DNA of 44,497 nt from Sphingomonas sp. SRS2 (GCF_000971055.1 NZ_LARW01000072.1:1-44497); one strand, 5' to 3'. Shown: positions 25,952 to 34,812, numbered from the stretch's first letter. Program-made: numbers and translations. Notes: generated by a model not told the origin, from the letters alone.

Positions 25952-27208
25952 TTACTGGTTCATCGAATCGAAGAAGTCCTCGTTGGTCTTCGAATCCTTC
26001 ATCTTGTCGAGCAGGAACTCCATCGCGTCGATGGTGCCCATCTGCATGAGGATGCGGCGCAGCACCCACATCTTGCTGAGCTTGCCCTTGTCGACGAGCA
26101 GTTCTTCCTTGCGGGTGCCCGACTTGCCGACATCCATCGCCGGGAAGATGCGCTTGTCGGCGACCTTGCGATCGAGGACGATTTCGGAATTGCCGGTGCC
26201 CTTGAACTCTTCGAAGATCACCTCGTCCATGCGGCTGCCGGTGTCGATCAGCGCGGTGGCGATGATCGAGAGCGAGCCGCCTTCCTCAATGTTGCGCGCG
26301 GCGCCGAAGAAGCGCTTCGGCCGCTGTAGCGCGTTGGCGTCGACACCGCCGGTCAGCACCTTGCCCGACGAGGGCACGACGGTGTTGTAGGCGCGGCCGA
26401 GGCGGGTGATCGAATCGAGCAGGATGACGACATCCTTCTTGTGCTCGACCAGACGCTTGGCCTTCTCGATCACCATTTCGGCGACCTGAACGTGGCGCTG
26501 GGCAGGCTCGTCGAAGGTCGAGGAGATAACCTCGCCCTTAACCGAGCGCTGCATGTCGGTGACTTCCTCGGGCCGCTCGTCGATCAGCAGGACGATCAGG
26601 AACACCTCGGGATGATTGTCGGTGATCGCCTTCGCCATATTCTGGAGAAGGACGGTCTTGCCGACGCGCGGCGGCGCCACGATCAGAGCGCGCTGGCCCT
26701 TGCCCTGCGGCGAGATGATGTCGATCACCCGCGCCGACTTGTCCTTCACCGTGGGATCGAAGGTGTCGAGATTGAGCTTCTCTTCGGGATAGAGCGGCGT
26801 CAGATTGTCGAAATTGACGCGGTGACGGACGACATCGGGATCGTCGAAATTGATCGAGACCAGCCGGGTCAGCGCGAAATAGCGCTCGCCATCCTTGGGG
26901 CCGCGCACTTCGCCTTCGACGGTGTCTCCGGTGCGCAGGCCGAATTTGCGGACCTGGTTCGGCGAAATGTAGATGTCGTCGGGACCGGCGAGATAGTTCG
27001 CCTCGGGCGACCGCAGGAAGCCAAAGCCATCGGGAAGCACTTCGATCGTGCCCTCACCCATGATCTGCTCGCCATTCTCGGCCTCGACCTTGAGAATTGC
27101 GAACATCAGGTCCTGCTTGCGCATCGTCGATGCGCCCTCGACGCCCAGCTCTTCGGCCATGCTGACCAAATCGGCGGGGCTCTTCTTCTTGAGGTCCTTC
27201 AAATGCAT
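25952..27208 (-). CDS. rho: Transcription termination factor Rho
   Basis: Rho is a hexameric RNA helicase that ends transcription. In this 418-residue protein, [20 protein letters not shown] opens the N-terminal helical domain. The RNA-binding cold-shock-like domain follows ([21 protein letters not shown]), then Walker [14 protein letters not shown] near residue 175 and the Q/R loop region. No inserted domain is present. It is the third gene of the hemE-hemJ-rho block reading away from the origin. Confidence 0.98.
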   Translation of the reverse strand: MHLKDLKKKSPADLVSMAEELGVEGASTMRKQDLMFAILKVEAENGEQIMGEGTIEVLPDGFGFLRSPEANYLAGPDDIYISPNQVRKFGLRTGDTVEGEVRGPKDGERYFALTRLVSINFDDPDVVRHRVNFDNLTPLYPEEKLNLDTFDPTVKDKSARVIDIISPQGKGQRALIVAPPRVGKTVLLQNMAKAITDNHPEVFLIVLLIDERPEEVTDMQRSVKGEVISSTFDEPAQRHVQVAEMVIEKAKRLVEHKKDVVILLDSITRLGRAYNTVVPSSGKVLTGGVDANALQRPKRFFGAARNIEEGGSLSIIATALIDTGSRMDEVIFEEFKGTGNSEIVLDRKVADKRIFPAMDVGKSGTRKEELLVDKGKLSKMWVLRRILMQMGTIDAMEFLLDKMKDSKTNEDFFDSMNQ

Positions 27209-27332
27209 CTACGGGATTCCTGGGTCTTAACCGGCTGGTCTTGGGGAAGTTCGAGCGGCCTGGGCGCGCTGGCACGACAATGTGATAGGAGAAAAGGGAC
27301 CCAGCTCGAACGGCGGGCCTGTTCTGTCTTGC

Positions 27333-27361
27333 GAGGTAGGCGGCGCCGCTTCCCAAGTCAA
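27333..27361 (-). promoter_or_regulatory. Candidate rho promoter
   Basis: On the minus strand TTGACT (27356-27361) is followed after exactly 17 bases by TACCTC (27333-27338), about 125 bases before the rho start. The -35 is strong and the -10 weak. If real, rho has a long leader, as is usual for this autoregulated gene. Confidence 0.35.
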
Positions 27362-27380
27362 GCGGCGAGGAATCGCGCGG

Positions 27381-27830
27381 TCAGAAAGGCCGCACGATCA
27401 CCAAGATGACGACGACCGCTGTGGCGATCGCCGGAATCTCGTTCATGATGCGCAACGCCTTGTCCGACGGTGCGCGATGGCCCGCCGCCATCCGCTTGCC
27501 ATAGCCCACCGCCCAGCCGTGGAACCCGCTGAGCAGGAAGACGGTCGCGAACTTCGCCTGAAACCAGCGTATGCTCCACAGGTCCTGATCGAAGGCGAGC
27601 ATCAGCCCGAATATCCACACGAATAGCATCGCGGGATTGATGATGATCGAACGCAGCCGCCGTTCGCGCTCGATCCAGGCGCGATCCTCCGCCGATCCGG
27701 GTGCGGCGGCATGATGATAGACGTAGAAGCGCGGCAGCATGAACAGCCCCGCCATCCAGAAGATCACGAAGATCACATGCGCGGCCTTCACCCACGGGTA
27801 GGTGTTGCCGAGGAAACCCATCAGCTCCAT
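27381..27830 (-). CDS. hemJ: Protoporphyrinogen IX oxidase HemJ
   Basis: HemJ is a membrane enzyme that oxidises protoporphyrinogen IX to protoporphyrin IX, the step before iron insertion. The 149-residue protein has about four membrane helices, conserved H18 in VKAAHVIFVIFWMAG, RFYVYHH, and KFATVFLLSGFHGW. Length and motifs fit the family (also called UPF0093/CopD-like). It lies three bases after hemE on the same strand, so the two heme genes are coupled. Confidence 0.94.
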   Translation of the reverse strand: MELMGFLGNTYPWVKAAHVIFVIFWMAGLFMLPRFYVYHHAAAPGSAEDRAWIERERRLRSIIINPAMLFVWIFGLMLAFDQDLWSIRWFQAKFATVFLLSGFHGWAVGYGKRMAAGHRAPSDKALRIMNEIPAIATAVVVILVIVRPF

Positions 27831-27833
27831 CGA

Positions 27834-28868
27834 TCAGCCCCTGAGCCGCGCGAGAAGCTGTTCGACATGGGCGATCGGCGTATCAAGCAATATGCCATGG
27901 CCCAGATTGAACACATGCGGGCGCTCGGGGAAAGCCCCTCTGATCACATCGATCGCCTCATTGAGCTTCGATCCCCCCGCGATCAGCGCGAGCGGATCGA
28001 GATTCCCCTGCACCGGGAGCCTGGCCGGAAGATTCCTGTCGGCCCAGACCGGATCGACCGTCTCGTCGAGCCCGACCGCGTCGACTCCGGTTTCGCGTGC
28101 ATAAGCGGGCAGCTTGCCACCAGCGCCCTTGGGAAAGCCGATCACCGGCACCTGCGGGTGGCGGGCATGGAGGCGCTTCACCAGCTCGACTGTCGGTGCG
28201 ATCACCCAGCGTTCGAACTCCTTCGGCGCGAGGCTGCCCGACCAGCTGTCGAACAGCTGGACGGCATCGACCCCGGCCACGATCTGCAACGACAGATAAT
28301 CGGCGGTGGTATCGACCAGCGCATTGATGATCGCGCCGAACGCCGCCGGATCGCGATAGGCCATGCGCCGGGTCTCGGCCTGTTCCTTGCTGCCCTGTCC
28401 CGCCACCATATAGGTCGCGACCGTCCACGGGCTGCCCGCAAAGCCGAGAAAGGTCGTGCGGGGCGGCAGTTGCGCGCGGACCTTGCGGACCGTGTCATAG
28501 ATCGGCAGCAGCCGCTCCGGGACCGCGCTCAGGCTCTCGAGCGCATGATCGACCAAGGTCGGCGACAGGCGCGGCCCCTCGCCCGCCTCGAAGCGCAGGT
28601 CCTGGCCCATGGCATGCGGGATGACCAGGATATCGGAGAAAAGGATCGCGCCATCGAAGCCGAAGCGGCGGATTGGCTGAAGAGTGATCTCGGCGGCGCT
28701 GTCGCTGTCATAGGCGAGCTCGAGGAATCCGCCCTTCTCCGCTCTGAGCGCGCGATATTCGGGAAGATAGCGTCCCGCCTGCCGCATCAGCCAGACGGGC
28801 GGCGGATCACGCCGTTCGCCCTTGAGGACGGCGAGCAACGGGCGTGTTTCGGCAAACTGAGCAGCCAT
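27834..28868 (-). CDS. hemE: Uroporphyrinogen decarboxylase
   Basis: HemE removes four carboxyl groups from uroporphyrinogen III to make coproporphyrinogen III. The 344-residue protein has the signatures PPVWLMRQAGRYLPEYR (about residues 22-38) and GFAGSPWTVATYM (about 139-151). Its start faces the origin gap. HemE next to oriC is a known alphaproteobacterial arrangement (Caulobacter, Rickettsia). Confidence 0.98.
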   Translation of the reverse strand: MAAQFAETRPLLAVLKGERRDPPPVWLMRQAGRYLPEYRALRAEKGGFLELAYDSDSAAEITLQPIRRFGFDGAILFSDILVIPHAMGQDLRFEAGEGPRLSPTLVDHALESLSAVPERLLPIYDTVRKVRAQLPPRTTFLGFAGSPWTVATYMVAGQGSKEQAETRRMAYRDPAAFGAIINALVDTTADYLSLQIVAGVDAVQLFDSWSGSLAPKEFERWVIAPTVELVKRLHARHPQVPVIGFPKGAGGKLPAYARETGVDAVGLDETVDPVWADRNLPARLPVQGNLDPLALIAGGSKLNEAIDVIRGAFPERPHVFNLGHGILLDTPIAHVEQLLARLRG

Positions 28869-29183
28869 CTTCTTCCTTAAGTAGATTCTTAATAAGGGAA
28901 CTGAAGGGGTAGTAGGGCGTTGTGTCGCGGGGTTTATTCACAGTTGGCCTGATTGCCAACAGCTTGACTCATGCGGAATCGCCTAGCCCAAGCGAGTCTC
29001 TCCGGCCATTACCGTTATCCACAGGCAGACGATTTCAACGATCCCCTGTGGATGGTTGCTGGAAAGAAATGCTGTCAACGGGGATGAAAGCGCGGCTTGA
29101 AACACTCCCCGGCCTTCCGCTAGCCCCATCCCCATGGTTTTCCACAGACTCGTCCCTGGCATTTCAGCGATCAGGCAACACCG
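28869..29183. other. oriC: Candidate chromosomal replication origin (oriC)
   Basis: This 315-bp gene-free gap lies between the divergent hemE and ppsR genes, the known site of Cori in Caulobacter and the origin in Rickettsia. DnaA-box-like sites are TTATTCACA (28935-28943), TTATCCACA (29015-29023, perfect), CCATCCACA on the minus strand (29047-29055) and TTTTCCACA (29138-29146). The A+T-rich stretch at 28871-28900 could be the unwinding element. Five GANTC methylation sites lie at 28885, 28967, 28977, 28994 and 29147. Genes on both sides read away from it, and parAB-parS is 9-12 kb off. Confidence 0.88.
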
Positions 29184-30011
29184 ATGATCCGGCTGCATCT
29201 CCACCTGCTTTCGGATTCGACCGGAGAGACGCTCGAAAATATCGCCAAGGCCGGCCTCGCCCAGTTCGAAGGCGTCGAGACGATCAAGCATTTCTGGCCG
29301 ATGGTCCGCAGCCAGGGCCATCTCGACCGCATCCTTCTTGAAATAGCGCAACGGCCGGGGCTCGTCATCTTCACCCTGGTCAACAATGATATCCGCAAGC
29401 GGCTTGAATCGCGCTGCCATGCGCTGGGCCTGCCGAGCGTGTCGGCGCTCGATCCGGTGATTGACGCGCTGTCGCAGCTGCTCGGGCAGACCGCGCTCGC
29501 CCGGCCGGGCCGCCAGCACATCCTCGACGCGGCTTATTATGCGCGGGTCGAGGCGATCCAGTTCACGATCGCGCATGACGACGGCATCGGCTCCGACGAC
29601 TGGGAAGAGGCCGACATCATCCTGACCGGGGTGTCGCGATCGTCTAAGACTCCGACCGCCATCTATCTCGCCAATCGCGGTTACAAGGTCGCCAATGTCC
29701 CGCTGGTGATCGAATCCCCGCCGCAGAAGAGTCTCTATTCGCTGGTCCATCCCTTGATCGTCGGGCTCACCACCAGCCCCGACCGGCTGATCCAGATTCG
29801 CCGCAACCGGCTGCTGACGCTCAACCAGTCGCCTGAAACCGCCTATGTCGACCATGAGGCGGTCGTCACCGAACTCACCTTTGCGCGGCGGATCTTCTCC
29901 GATCAGGGCTGGCCGGTGATCGACGTCACCCGCCGCTCGATCGAGGAGACCGCGGCGGCGATCATCAACCTCGTCAACGAACGCTCGCCCGAGGGTGATC
30001 CGAGCGCGTGA
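29184..30011 (+). CDS. Pyruvate,phosphate dikinase/PEP synthase regulatory protein (PPSR, DUF299)
   Basis: This bifunctional serine/threonine kinase-pyrophosphorylase switches PPDK or PEP synthase off and on. The 275-residue protein starts MIRLHLHLLSDSTGETLE and has the P-loop GVSRSSKT at residues 149-156, followed by TAIYLANRGYKVANVP. Its place beside hemE matches gene RP001 of Rickettsia. Whether PPDK or PEP synthase is the target cannot be told. The stop overlaps maf (GTGA). Confidence 0.95.
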   Translation: MIRLHLHLLSDSTGETLENIAKAGLAQFEGVETIKHFWPMVRSQGHLDRILLEIAQRPGLVIFTLVNNDIRKRLESRCHALGLPSVSALDPVIDALSQLLGQTALARPGRQHILDAAYYARVEAIQFTIAHDDGIGSDDWEEADIILTGVSRSSKTPTAIYLANRGYKVANVPLVIESPPQKSLYSLVHPLIVGLTTSPDRLIQIRRNRLLTLNQSPETAYVDHEAVVTELTFARRIFSDQGWPVIDVTRRSIEETAAAIINLVNERSPEGDPSA

Positions 30012-30604
30012 CGCTCATCCTCGCCTCCCAATCCGCCTCGCGTCGGGCGATGCTCGACGCCGCGGGCGTTCCGCACCAGGCGATGGCCGCGGCGGTCGAC
30101 GAGGAGTCGATGAAGACTGCCCTGCGCGCCGAGGGCGTAAGCGCACGCGATCTTGCCGATGCGCTGGCCGAGCTCAAGGCGACCAAATTATCGCGCCGCC
30201 ATCCGGCCGATCTCGTCCTTGGCTGCGATTCCACGGTGGTGCTCGATGACGGCACCATGCTCGACAAGGCCGGGAGCCGCGACGAGCAGCGTGATCTGCT
30301 GCGGCTGATCGCGGGGAAGCGGCACAGCCTCTACAGCGCGGCGGTGATCTGCGAAGCCGGCGCGCCGGTGTGGCGGCATGTCGATGTCGCGCGCCTGCAT
30401 GTCCGGCCGCTGAGCGAGGCGTTCATTGACGCCTATCTCGACGCCGAATGGCCGGTGATCGGCGGCTGCGTCGGCGGCTACCGGATCGAGGGGCCGGGCG
30501 CGCAGCTGTTTGCGAAGATCGAGGGCAGCCAGTTCACCATATTGGGCCTGCCCCTCCTGCCCCTGCTCGACTATCTTCGCATTCGCGGGGTTATGCCCGC
30601 ATGA
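30008..30604 (+). CDS. maf: Maf family nucleotide pyrophosphatase
   Basis: This house-cleaning pyrophosphatase acts on non-canonical or modified nucleoside triphosphates. In this 198-residue protein, LILASQSASRRAMLDAAG opens it, GCDSTVVLDDG holds the catalytic Asp region, and KIEGSQFTILGLPLLPLLDYL closes it. The GTG start overlaps the PPSR stop. Conserved context is ppsR-maf-aroE-coaE-dnaQ. Confidence 0.94.
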   Translation: MTLILASQSASRRAMLDAAGVPHQAMAAAVDEESMKTALRAEGVSARDLADALAELKATKLSRRHPADLVLGCDSTVVLDDGTMLDKAGSRDEQRDLLRLIAGKRHSLYSAAVICEAGAPVWRHVDVARLHVRPLSEAFIDAYLDAEWPVIGGCVGGYRIEGPGAQLFAKIEGSQFTILGLPLLPLLDYLRIRGVMPA

Positions 30605-30635
30605 TGGCGGGGGATGGCGCGATGGTGACGGGGCA

Positions 30636-31493
30636 ATGGTGAACGGGCAGGCCTATGCCGAGGTGATCGGTGATCCGATCGCACATTCGAAGTCGCCGAC
30701 GATTCACAACCACTGGCTGCAACAGGCTGGAATCACCGCCGAATATCGCGCTTCTCATGTCCGGTCGCAAGATCTTGAGAGCTTCTTCGAAGAGCGGCGG
30801 CGCGACCGGCTGTGGCGGGGGTGCAACGTCACCATCCCGCACAAGCAGGCGGTGATGCCGCTGCTCGACCGGATCGATCCCGCCGCCGAGCGGATCGGCG
30901 CGGTCAACACGGTGCGGCCCGAGAAGGGCAAGCTGGTCGGATACAACACCGATTATATCGGTTTTCTCGAGCCTCTGCTGCCCTTGTTGAGACAGGCGCA
31001 CCTGTTCCGCATGGCGCGGATCTTCGGCGCGGGAGGCGCGGCAAAGGCGGTCGCGCTCGCGCTCCACGACCAGGGTTTCACCAATGTCATCATCGCCCGC
31101 AATCCCGATCAGGCGCGCGCGCTGCGGGAGAGTTTCGAGCCCGACGACCGGCTGATCGCCCCGCTCGACCTGTTCGCCACCCCAACCGATTTCCCGTTCG
31201 ACGACCGCGAGGGCATTCTCGATCTCATCGTCAACACCACCTCGCTGGGCATGGCGGGGCAACCGGCGCTGCTGCTCGATTTTAGCCATGTTCCCCCCAA
31301 TGCGGTGGTCTACGACATCGTCTATGCGCCGCTCGAAACCCCGCTCCTCGCCGAGGCGCGGGCGCGGGGGCTGCGCACGATCGACGGGCTGCACATGCTG
31401 ATCGGCCAGGCGGCGGCGGCCTTTGCGCTGTTCTTCGGAACCCCGGCGCCGCGCGGGGACGACAAGGCGCTGCGCGAGAAATTGCTCGGATGA
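30636..31493 (+). CDS. aroE: Shikimate dehydrogenase
   Basis: AroE reduces 3-dehydroshikimate with NADPH in aromatic amino-acid synthesis. This protein has 285 residues: AEVIGDPIAHSKSPTIHN near the start, catalytic K70 in NVTIPHK and D106 in GYNTDYIGF, and the nucleotide loop FGAGGAAKAVALAL. The ATG at 30636 is chosen because it precedes the conserved domain by eight residues; the frame runs further upstream through maf. It lies 31 bases after maf. Confidence 0.95.
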   Translation: MVNGQAYAEVIGDPIAHSKSPTIHNHWLQQAGITAEYRASHVRSQDLESFFEERRRDRLWRGCNVTIPHKQAVMPLLDRIDPAAERIGAVNTVRPEKGKLVGYNTDYIGFLEPLLPLLRQAHLFRMARIFGAGGAAKAVALALHDQGFTNVIIARNPDQARALRESFEPDDRLIAPLDLFATPTDFPFDDREGILDLIVNTTSLGMAGQPALLLDFSHVPPNAVVYDIVYAPLETPLLAEARARGLRTIDGLHMLIGQAAAAFALFFGTPAPRGDDKALREKLLG

Positions 31494-31524
31494 TCGCGCC
31501 GTCGTTCATGATCATGGGCAAGCC

Positions 31525-32166
31525 ATGATCGTCCTGGGTCTCACCGGATCGATCGGGATGGGCAAGTCGACCGTCGCGCGGATGTTTGCCCGCGCCGGCG
31601 TCCCGGTGTTCGACGCCGACGCCGAGGTCCACCGCCTCCAGGGGCGCGGCGGCCGGCTAGTCGCGGCGATCGAGGCGGCCTTTCCCGGCAGCTCGGGCCC
31701 GCATGGCATCGACCGCGCGGTGCTCGGCAAGGTCGTGCTCGGCGACCGCGCCGCGCTCCACCGACTCGAACGCATCGTCCATCCGGCCGTGGCCGAGTCG
31801 CGGCGGCGTTTCCTGCGGCGGCACCGCTCACGGCCGCTGGTCGTGCTCGACATTCCGTTGCTGTTCGAAAAAAAAGGCTGGCGGCAGGTCGATGCAATCG
31901 CCGTCGTCTCCGCTCCCGCCTGGAAACAGGCGCGTCGCGTGCTGGCAAGACCGGGCATGAACCCTTTGAAATTACGCCATATCCGGTCCTTGCAGACCCC
32001 TGACCATGTCAAGCGGGCCCGCGCCGACTTCGTGATCGACAATGGCGGCTCGGCCGGACGCACCCGTGCCGCCGTCCATCATCTGATCACTTGCCTCCGC
32101 GCGCACGGAGTCCGATATTGTCGCTCATGCGCGAGATCGTTTTCGACACCGAAACCACCGGCCTGA
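31525..32166 (+). CDS. coaE: Dephospho-CoA kinase
   Basis: CoaE phosphorylates dephospho-CoA, the last step of coenzyme A synthesis. This protein has 213 residues, with P-loop TGSIGMGKST at 7-16, then VFDADAEVH and VVLDIPLLFEKKGW. The tail HHLITCLRAHG would normally be the end. About 20 further residues overlap dnaQ by 40 bases, which is odd but the frame is intact. A run of eight A lies at 31868-31875. Confidence 0.94.
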   Translation: MIVLGLTGSIGMGKSTVARMFARAGVPVFDADAEVHRLQGRGGRLVAAIEAAFPGSSGPHGIDRAVLGKVVLGDRAALHRLERIVHPAVAESRRRFLRRHRSRPLVVLDIPLLFEKKGWRQVDAIAVVSAPAWKQARRVLARPGMNPLKLRHIRSLQTPDHVKRARADFVIDNGGSAGRTRAAVHHLITCLRAHGVRYCRSCARSFSTPKPPA

Positions 32167-32828
32167 ATCCCGCAACCGGGGACAGGATGGTCGAAATAGG
32201 CTGTGTCGAGCTGTTCAACCGGGTCGAGACCGGTCAGGTCTTCCATTGTTATTTCAACCCCGAGCGGGCGATGCCGATCGAGGCGGAGCAGGTCCATGGG
32301 CTGTCCGACCGCTTTCTCGGCGACAAGCCGCTGTTCGGGCACAAGGTCGCCGAACTGCTCGAGTTCATCGGCGACAGCCCGCTGGTGGCGCATAATGCCA
32401 GCTTCGATTTCGGCTTTCTCAACTGGGAGCTCAAAGCCTGCGGCCATCCGCATGTCGATCTCGGCCGGATGGTCGATACGCTCGCGCTGGCGCGCAAGGC
32501 GCATCCGGGCGCCAAGCACAGCCTCGACGCGCTATGTTCGCGATACGGCATCGATCGCAGCCACCGCGTCAAGCATGGCGCGCTGCTCGATGCCCAGCTG
32601 ACCGCGCAGGTCTATGTCGAGCTGACTGGCGGCCGCCAGATCGGCTTGTCGATCGGCGAGACCATCGTCGAGGAGAGGATCCTGGTCGCGACGCCGGCCT
32701 TTGTCGCGGCCGCCCGCACCATCCGGGCGATACGACCCCATTTTGCAAGTGAGGAGGAACTGGAGAGACATAGAGCGTTTGTTGAGAAGCTCGATGCGCC
32801 GATCTGGATGGAGGGCGCGGCGAGCTAG
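32127..32828 (+). CDS. dnaQ: DNA polymerase III subunit epsilon
   Basis: DnaQ is the proofreading 3'-5' exonuclease of the replicase. The 233-residue protein has ExoI motif FDTETTG with D7 and E9, ExoII HNASFDFGFLN, and ExoIII HGALLDAQL with the catalytic His. Its C-terminus ends short of a standard clamp-binding tail. Either the ATG at 32127 or the TTG at 32118 could start it; the TTG has GGAG seven bases upstream. It overlaps coaE. Confidence 0.95.
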   Translation: MREIVFDTETTGLNPATGDRMVEIGCVELFNRVETGQVFHCYFNPERAMPIEAEQVHGLSDRFLGDKPLFGHKVAELLEFIGDSPLVAHNASFDFGFLNWELKACGHPHVDLGRMVDTLALARKAHPGAKHSLDALCSRYGIDRSHRVKHGALLDAQLTAQVYVELTGGRQIGLSIGETIVEERILVATPAFVAAARTIRAIRPHFASEEELERHRAFVEKLDAPIWMEGAAS

Positions 32829-32907
32829 ACGGTAGATCCGTGTTTGTGCGGATGGCGGGACGCCAGTGGGCGCTTCACCATCCCCGGACCAATAGTGGAG
32901 AATAGCT

Positions 32908-33486
32908 ATGGAAATTCGTGTTTCGGGACATCAGGTGAACACGGGGGATGCGCTCCGGACCCATGTCGAGGAACGGCTCCACGCGATCGCCGATAAATAT
33001 TTCTCACGAAGTCTCTCCGCGCATGTCACCTTCGGCCGCGGCCAGCATGGCAACGGCTTCTCCTGCGATATCGTCGCGCATGTCATGCATGGAGTGATCC
33101 TGAAGGGCAGCGGCCATGCGATGGATGCGCATCCGGCCTTCGATCAGGCCGCAGAGCGGATCGAAACCCAGCTGCGCCGCTATATGAACCGGCTCAAGTC
33201 CCGCACGCCGGCCCCTGCCCCCGCGCTCGAGGCGATCGACGACAATGCCGGCTACACGGTGTTCGAGCCGGTCCGCGACGAGGAGGTCGAGGGCGACGCC
33301 CCCGTCATCATCGCCGAGACCCGGGTCGACGTTCCCGACGCGAGCGTATCCGACGCGGTGATGATGCTCGATCTGCGAAATACGACCGCGCTTCTTTTCC
33401 GAAATTCTGGTACCGGCGCCTTCAATATGGTGTATCGGCGCACCGACGGCACGATCGGCTGGGTGGAGCCGAGCCGGGTGGCCTGA
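32908..33486 (+). CDS. hpf: Ribosome hibernation-promoting factor, long form
   Basis: This factor dimerises or silences ribosomes in stationary phase. The 192-residue protein has an N-terminal S30AE domain MEIRVSGHQVNTGDALRTHV to about residue 105. After a linker comes a C-terminal dimerisation domain (VMMLDLRNTTALLFRNSG, YRRTDGTIGWVEP). GGAG precedes the ATG. It is followed 22 bases later by ptsN, the usual partner, but rpoN is not upstream here. Confidence 0.95.
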   Translation: MEIRVSGHQVNTGDALRTHVEERLHAIADKYFSRSLSAHVTFGRGQHGNGFSCDIVAHVMHGVILKGSGHAMDAHPAFDQAAERIETQLRRYMNRLKSRTPAPAPALEAIDDNAGYTVFEPVRDEEVEGDAPVIIAETRVDVPDASVSDAVMMLDLRNTTALLFRNSGTGAFNMVYRRTDGTIGWVEPSRVA

Positions 33487-33508
33487 ACAGGAATAGCGAC
33501 TCCGTTAC

Positions 33509-33994
33509 ATGACTGACAGCAAATCGATGGACGACCTGGGCGATCTGCTATCGCCTCAGGCGGTGCAGGCCGCCCTGGTCGTCCCAAACAAAAAGGCGCT
33601 GTTCCAGCAGCTTGGTAGCATCGCTTCGAAGCTGGTCGATGCGGACTCGCGTATGATCGTCGAGCGGCTGGTCGAGCGCGAGCGGCTCGGCTCGACCGGC
33701 TTCGGCGGCGGCATCGCCATTCCCCATGGGAAAATCGAAGGGCTCGATCGAGTCGTCGGGCTGTTTGCCCGGCTCGGCCAGCCGATCGACTTCGCGGCGA
33801 TCGACGACCTGCCGGTCGACCTCGTCTTCCTGCTGCTCTCGCCGGTGGATGCCGGGGTCGAACATCTCAAGGCGCTCGCCCGGGTCAGCCGGCGGATGCG
33901 TGACAAGACCTTCGTCGCCAAGCTGCGCGGCGCCGGATCGGACGATGCGCTCTACGCACTGTTCGCCACCGGCGAGGCCCGTCACGCCGCCTGA
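33509..33994 (+). CDS. ptsN: Nitrogen PTS EIIA protein PtsN
   Basis: PtsN accepts phosphate from the PTS-Ntr relay and regulates nitrogen, carbon and potassium processes. The 161-residue protein has the phosphorylated His H73 in GGGIAIPHGKIEGL and the downstream DLVFLLLSPVDAGVEHLKAL. It lies just after hpf and six bases before the thioesterase gene. Confidence 0.95.
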   Translation: MTDSKSMDDLGDLLSPQAVQAALVVPNKKALFQQLGSIASKLVDADSRMIVERLVERERLGSTGFGGGIAIPHGKIEGLDRVVGLFARLGQPIDFAAIDDLPVDLVFLLLSPVDAGVEHLKALARVSRRMRDKTFVAKLRGAGSDDALYALFATGEARHAA

Positions 33995-34000
33995 TCGCCC

Positions 34001-34474
34001 GTGAGCGGCGACACCCCCGCCGATCAGGCGCCATCGGGCGCCGAGGCGCATTTTCGCGCGCTGGAATCGCTCTATGCGGTCGCGCCGATCAACAGGATGT
34101 TCCCGTCGCGGCTGGAGATTACCGGCGAGGGAACGTCGCGGATCAGCTTCATGATCGACCCGGGCCATTTCCATGCCGCCGGCGCGGCGCACGGCACCAC
34201 CTATTTCAAGATGCTCGACGATGCCGCCTTCTACGCGGCGAACAGCCTGGTGAACGACTTTTTCCTGCTCACCACCGCGTTTAACCTTCTGCTTACCCGG
34301 CCGATGGCGGCGGGACCCGTCACCGCCGAGGGCCGTTGGGTCAATGGCCGCCGCCGCGTGCTGGTCGCCGATGCGCGGCTGATCGACTCGGAAGGCGAGG
34401 AGGTCGCGCGCGGCACCGGCACCTTCATGCGCTCGCGGATCCCGCTGGCGACTCTGCCCGGATATTCGCGGTGA
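34001..34474 (+). CDS. PaaI-type hotdog thioesterase
   Basis: This 157-residue single hotdog-fold protein probably hydrolyses an acyl-CoA. The central helix segment AHGTTYFKMLDDAAFYAANSL carries the acidic Asp typical of PaaI-like enzymes. The C-terminal half is the conserved GRRRVLVADARLIDSEGEEVARGTG sheet. It starts at GTG six bases after ptsN, and the stop overlaps the DUF1491 start. The acyl substrate is unknown. Confidence 0.88.
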   Translation: MSGDTPADQAPSGAEAHFRALESLYAVAPINRMFPSRLEITGEGTSRISFMIDPGHFHAAGAAHGTTYFKMLDDAAFYAANSLVNDFFLLTTAFNLLLTRPMAAGPVTAEGRWVNGRRRVLVADARLIDSEGEEVARGTGTFMRSRIPLATLPGYSR

Positions 34475-34812
34475 CTCTCGAAGCGCGGCCCGCTTCGGGG
34501 CTGCTGGTCTCGGCCCTGATCCGCCGCGTCGAGGCGGATGGCGGCTCGGCGATGGTGATCGCCAAGGGCGACGCCGTCGCCGGGGCGATGCTCCTTATCC
34601 TGGCCGATCGCGGTGTAGTGGGCGCGATCGTCGATCGGGTCTGGCGCTTCGATGGCGGGCATGGCTTTGAGCGGGTCGGGCCCGCCGATCCCAACGAACC
34701 GGGTGCTGCGGGCGACTATGTCGCGAAGCGGCGGCGTTCGGATCCCGATCTGTGGGTGGTCGAAGTCGATCATCGCGAGGCCGAGAAGATCGCCGGCGAG
34801 ATGCTGCTTTAG
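34471..34812 (+). CDS. DUF1491 family protein
   Basis: This 113-residue protein of unknown function is widespread in alphaproteobacteria. It begins MTLEARPASGLLVSALIRRV (GTG start) and contains FERVGPADPN and DPDLWVVEVDHREAEKIAGE. No membrane segment or signal peptide. A GTGA overlap couples it to the thioesterase. The frame upstream is a shadow of that gene. Confidence 0.88.
   Translation: MTLEARPASGLLVSALIRRVEADGGSAMVIAKGDAVAGAMLLILADRGVVGAIVDRVWRFDGGHGFERVGPADPNEPGAAGDYVAKRRRSDPDLWVVEVDHREAEKIAGEMLL

Noticed and set aside
28878-28893. TTAA-N8-TTAA in the origin gap, resembling a CtrA box
   Set aside because: A full CtrA box needs seven bases between the half-sites; here there are eight, and TTAA pairs are expected in AT-rich sequence.
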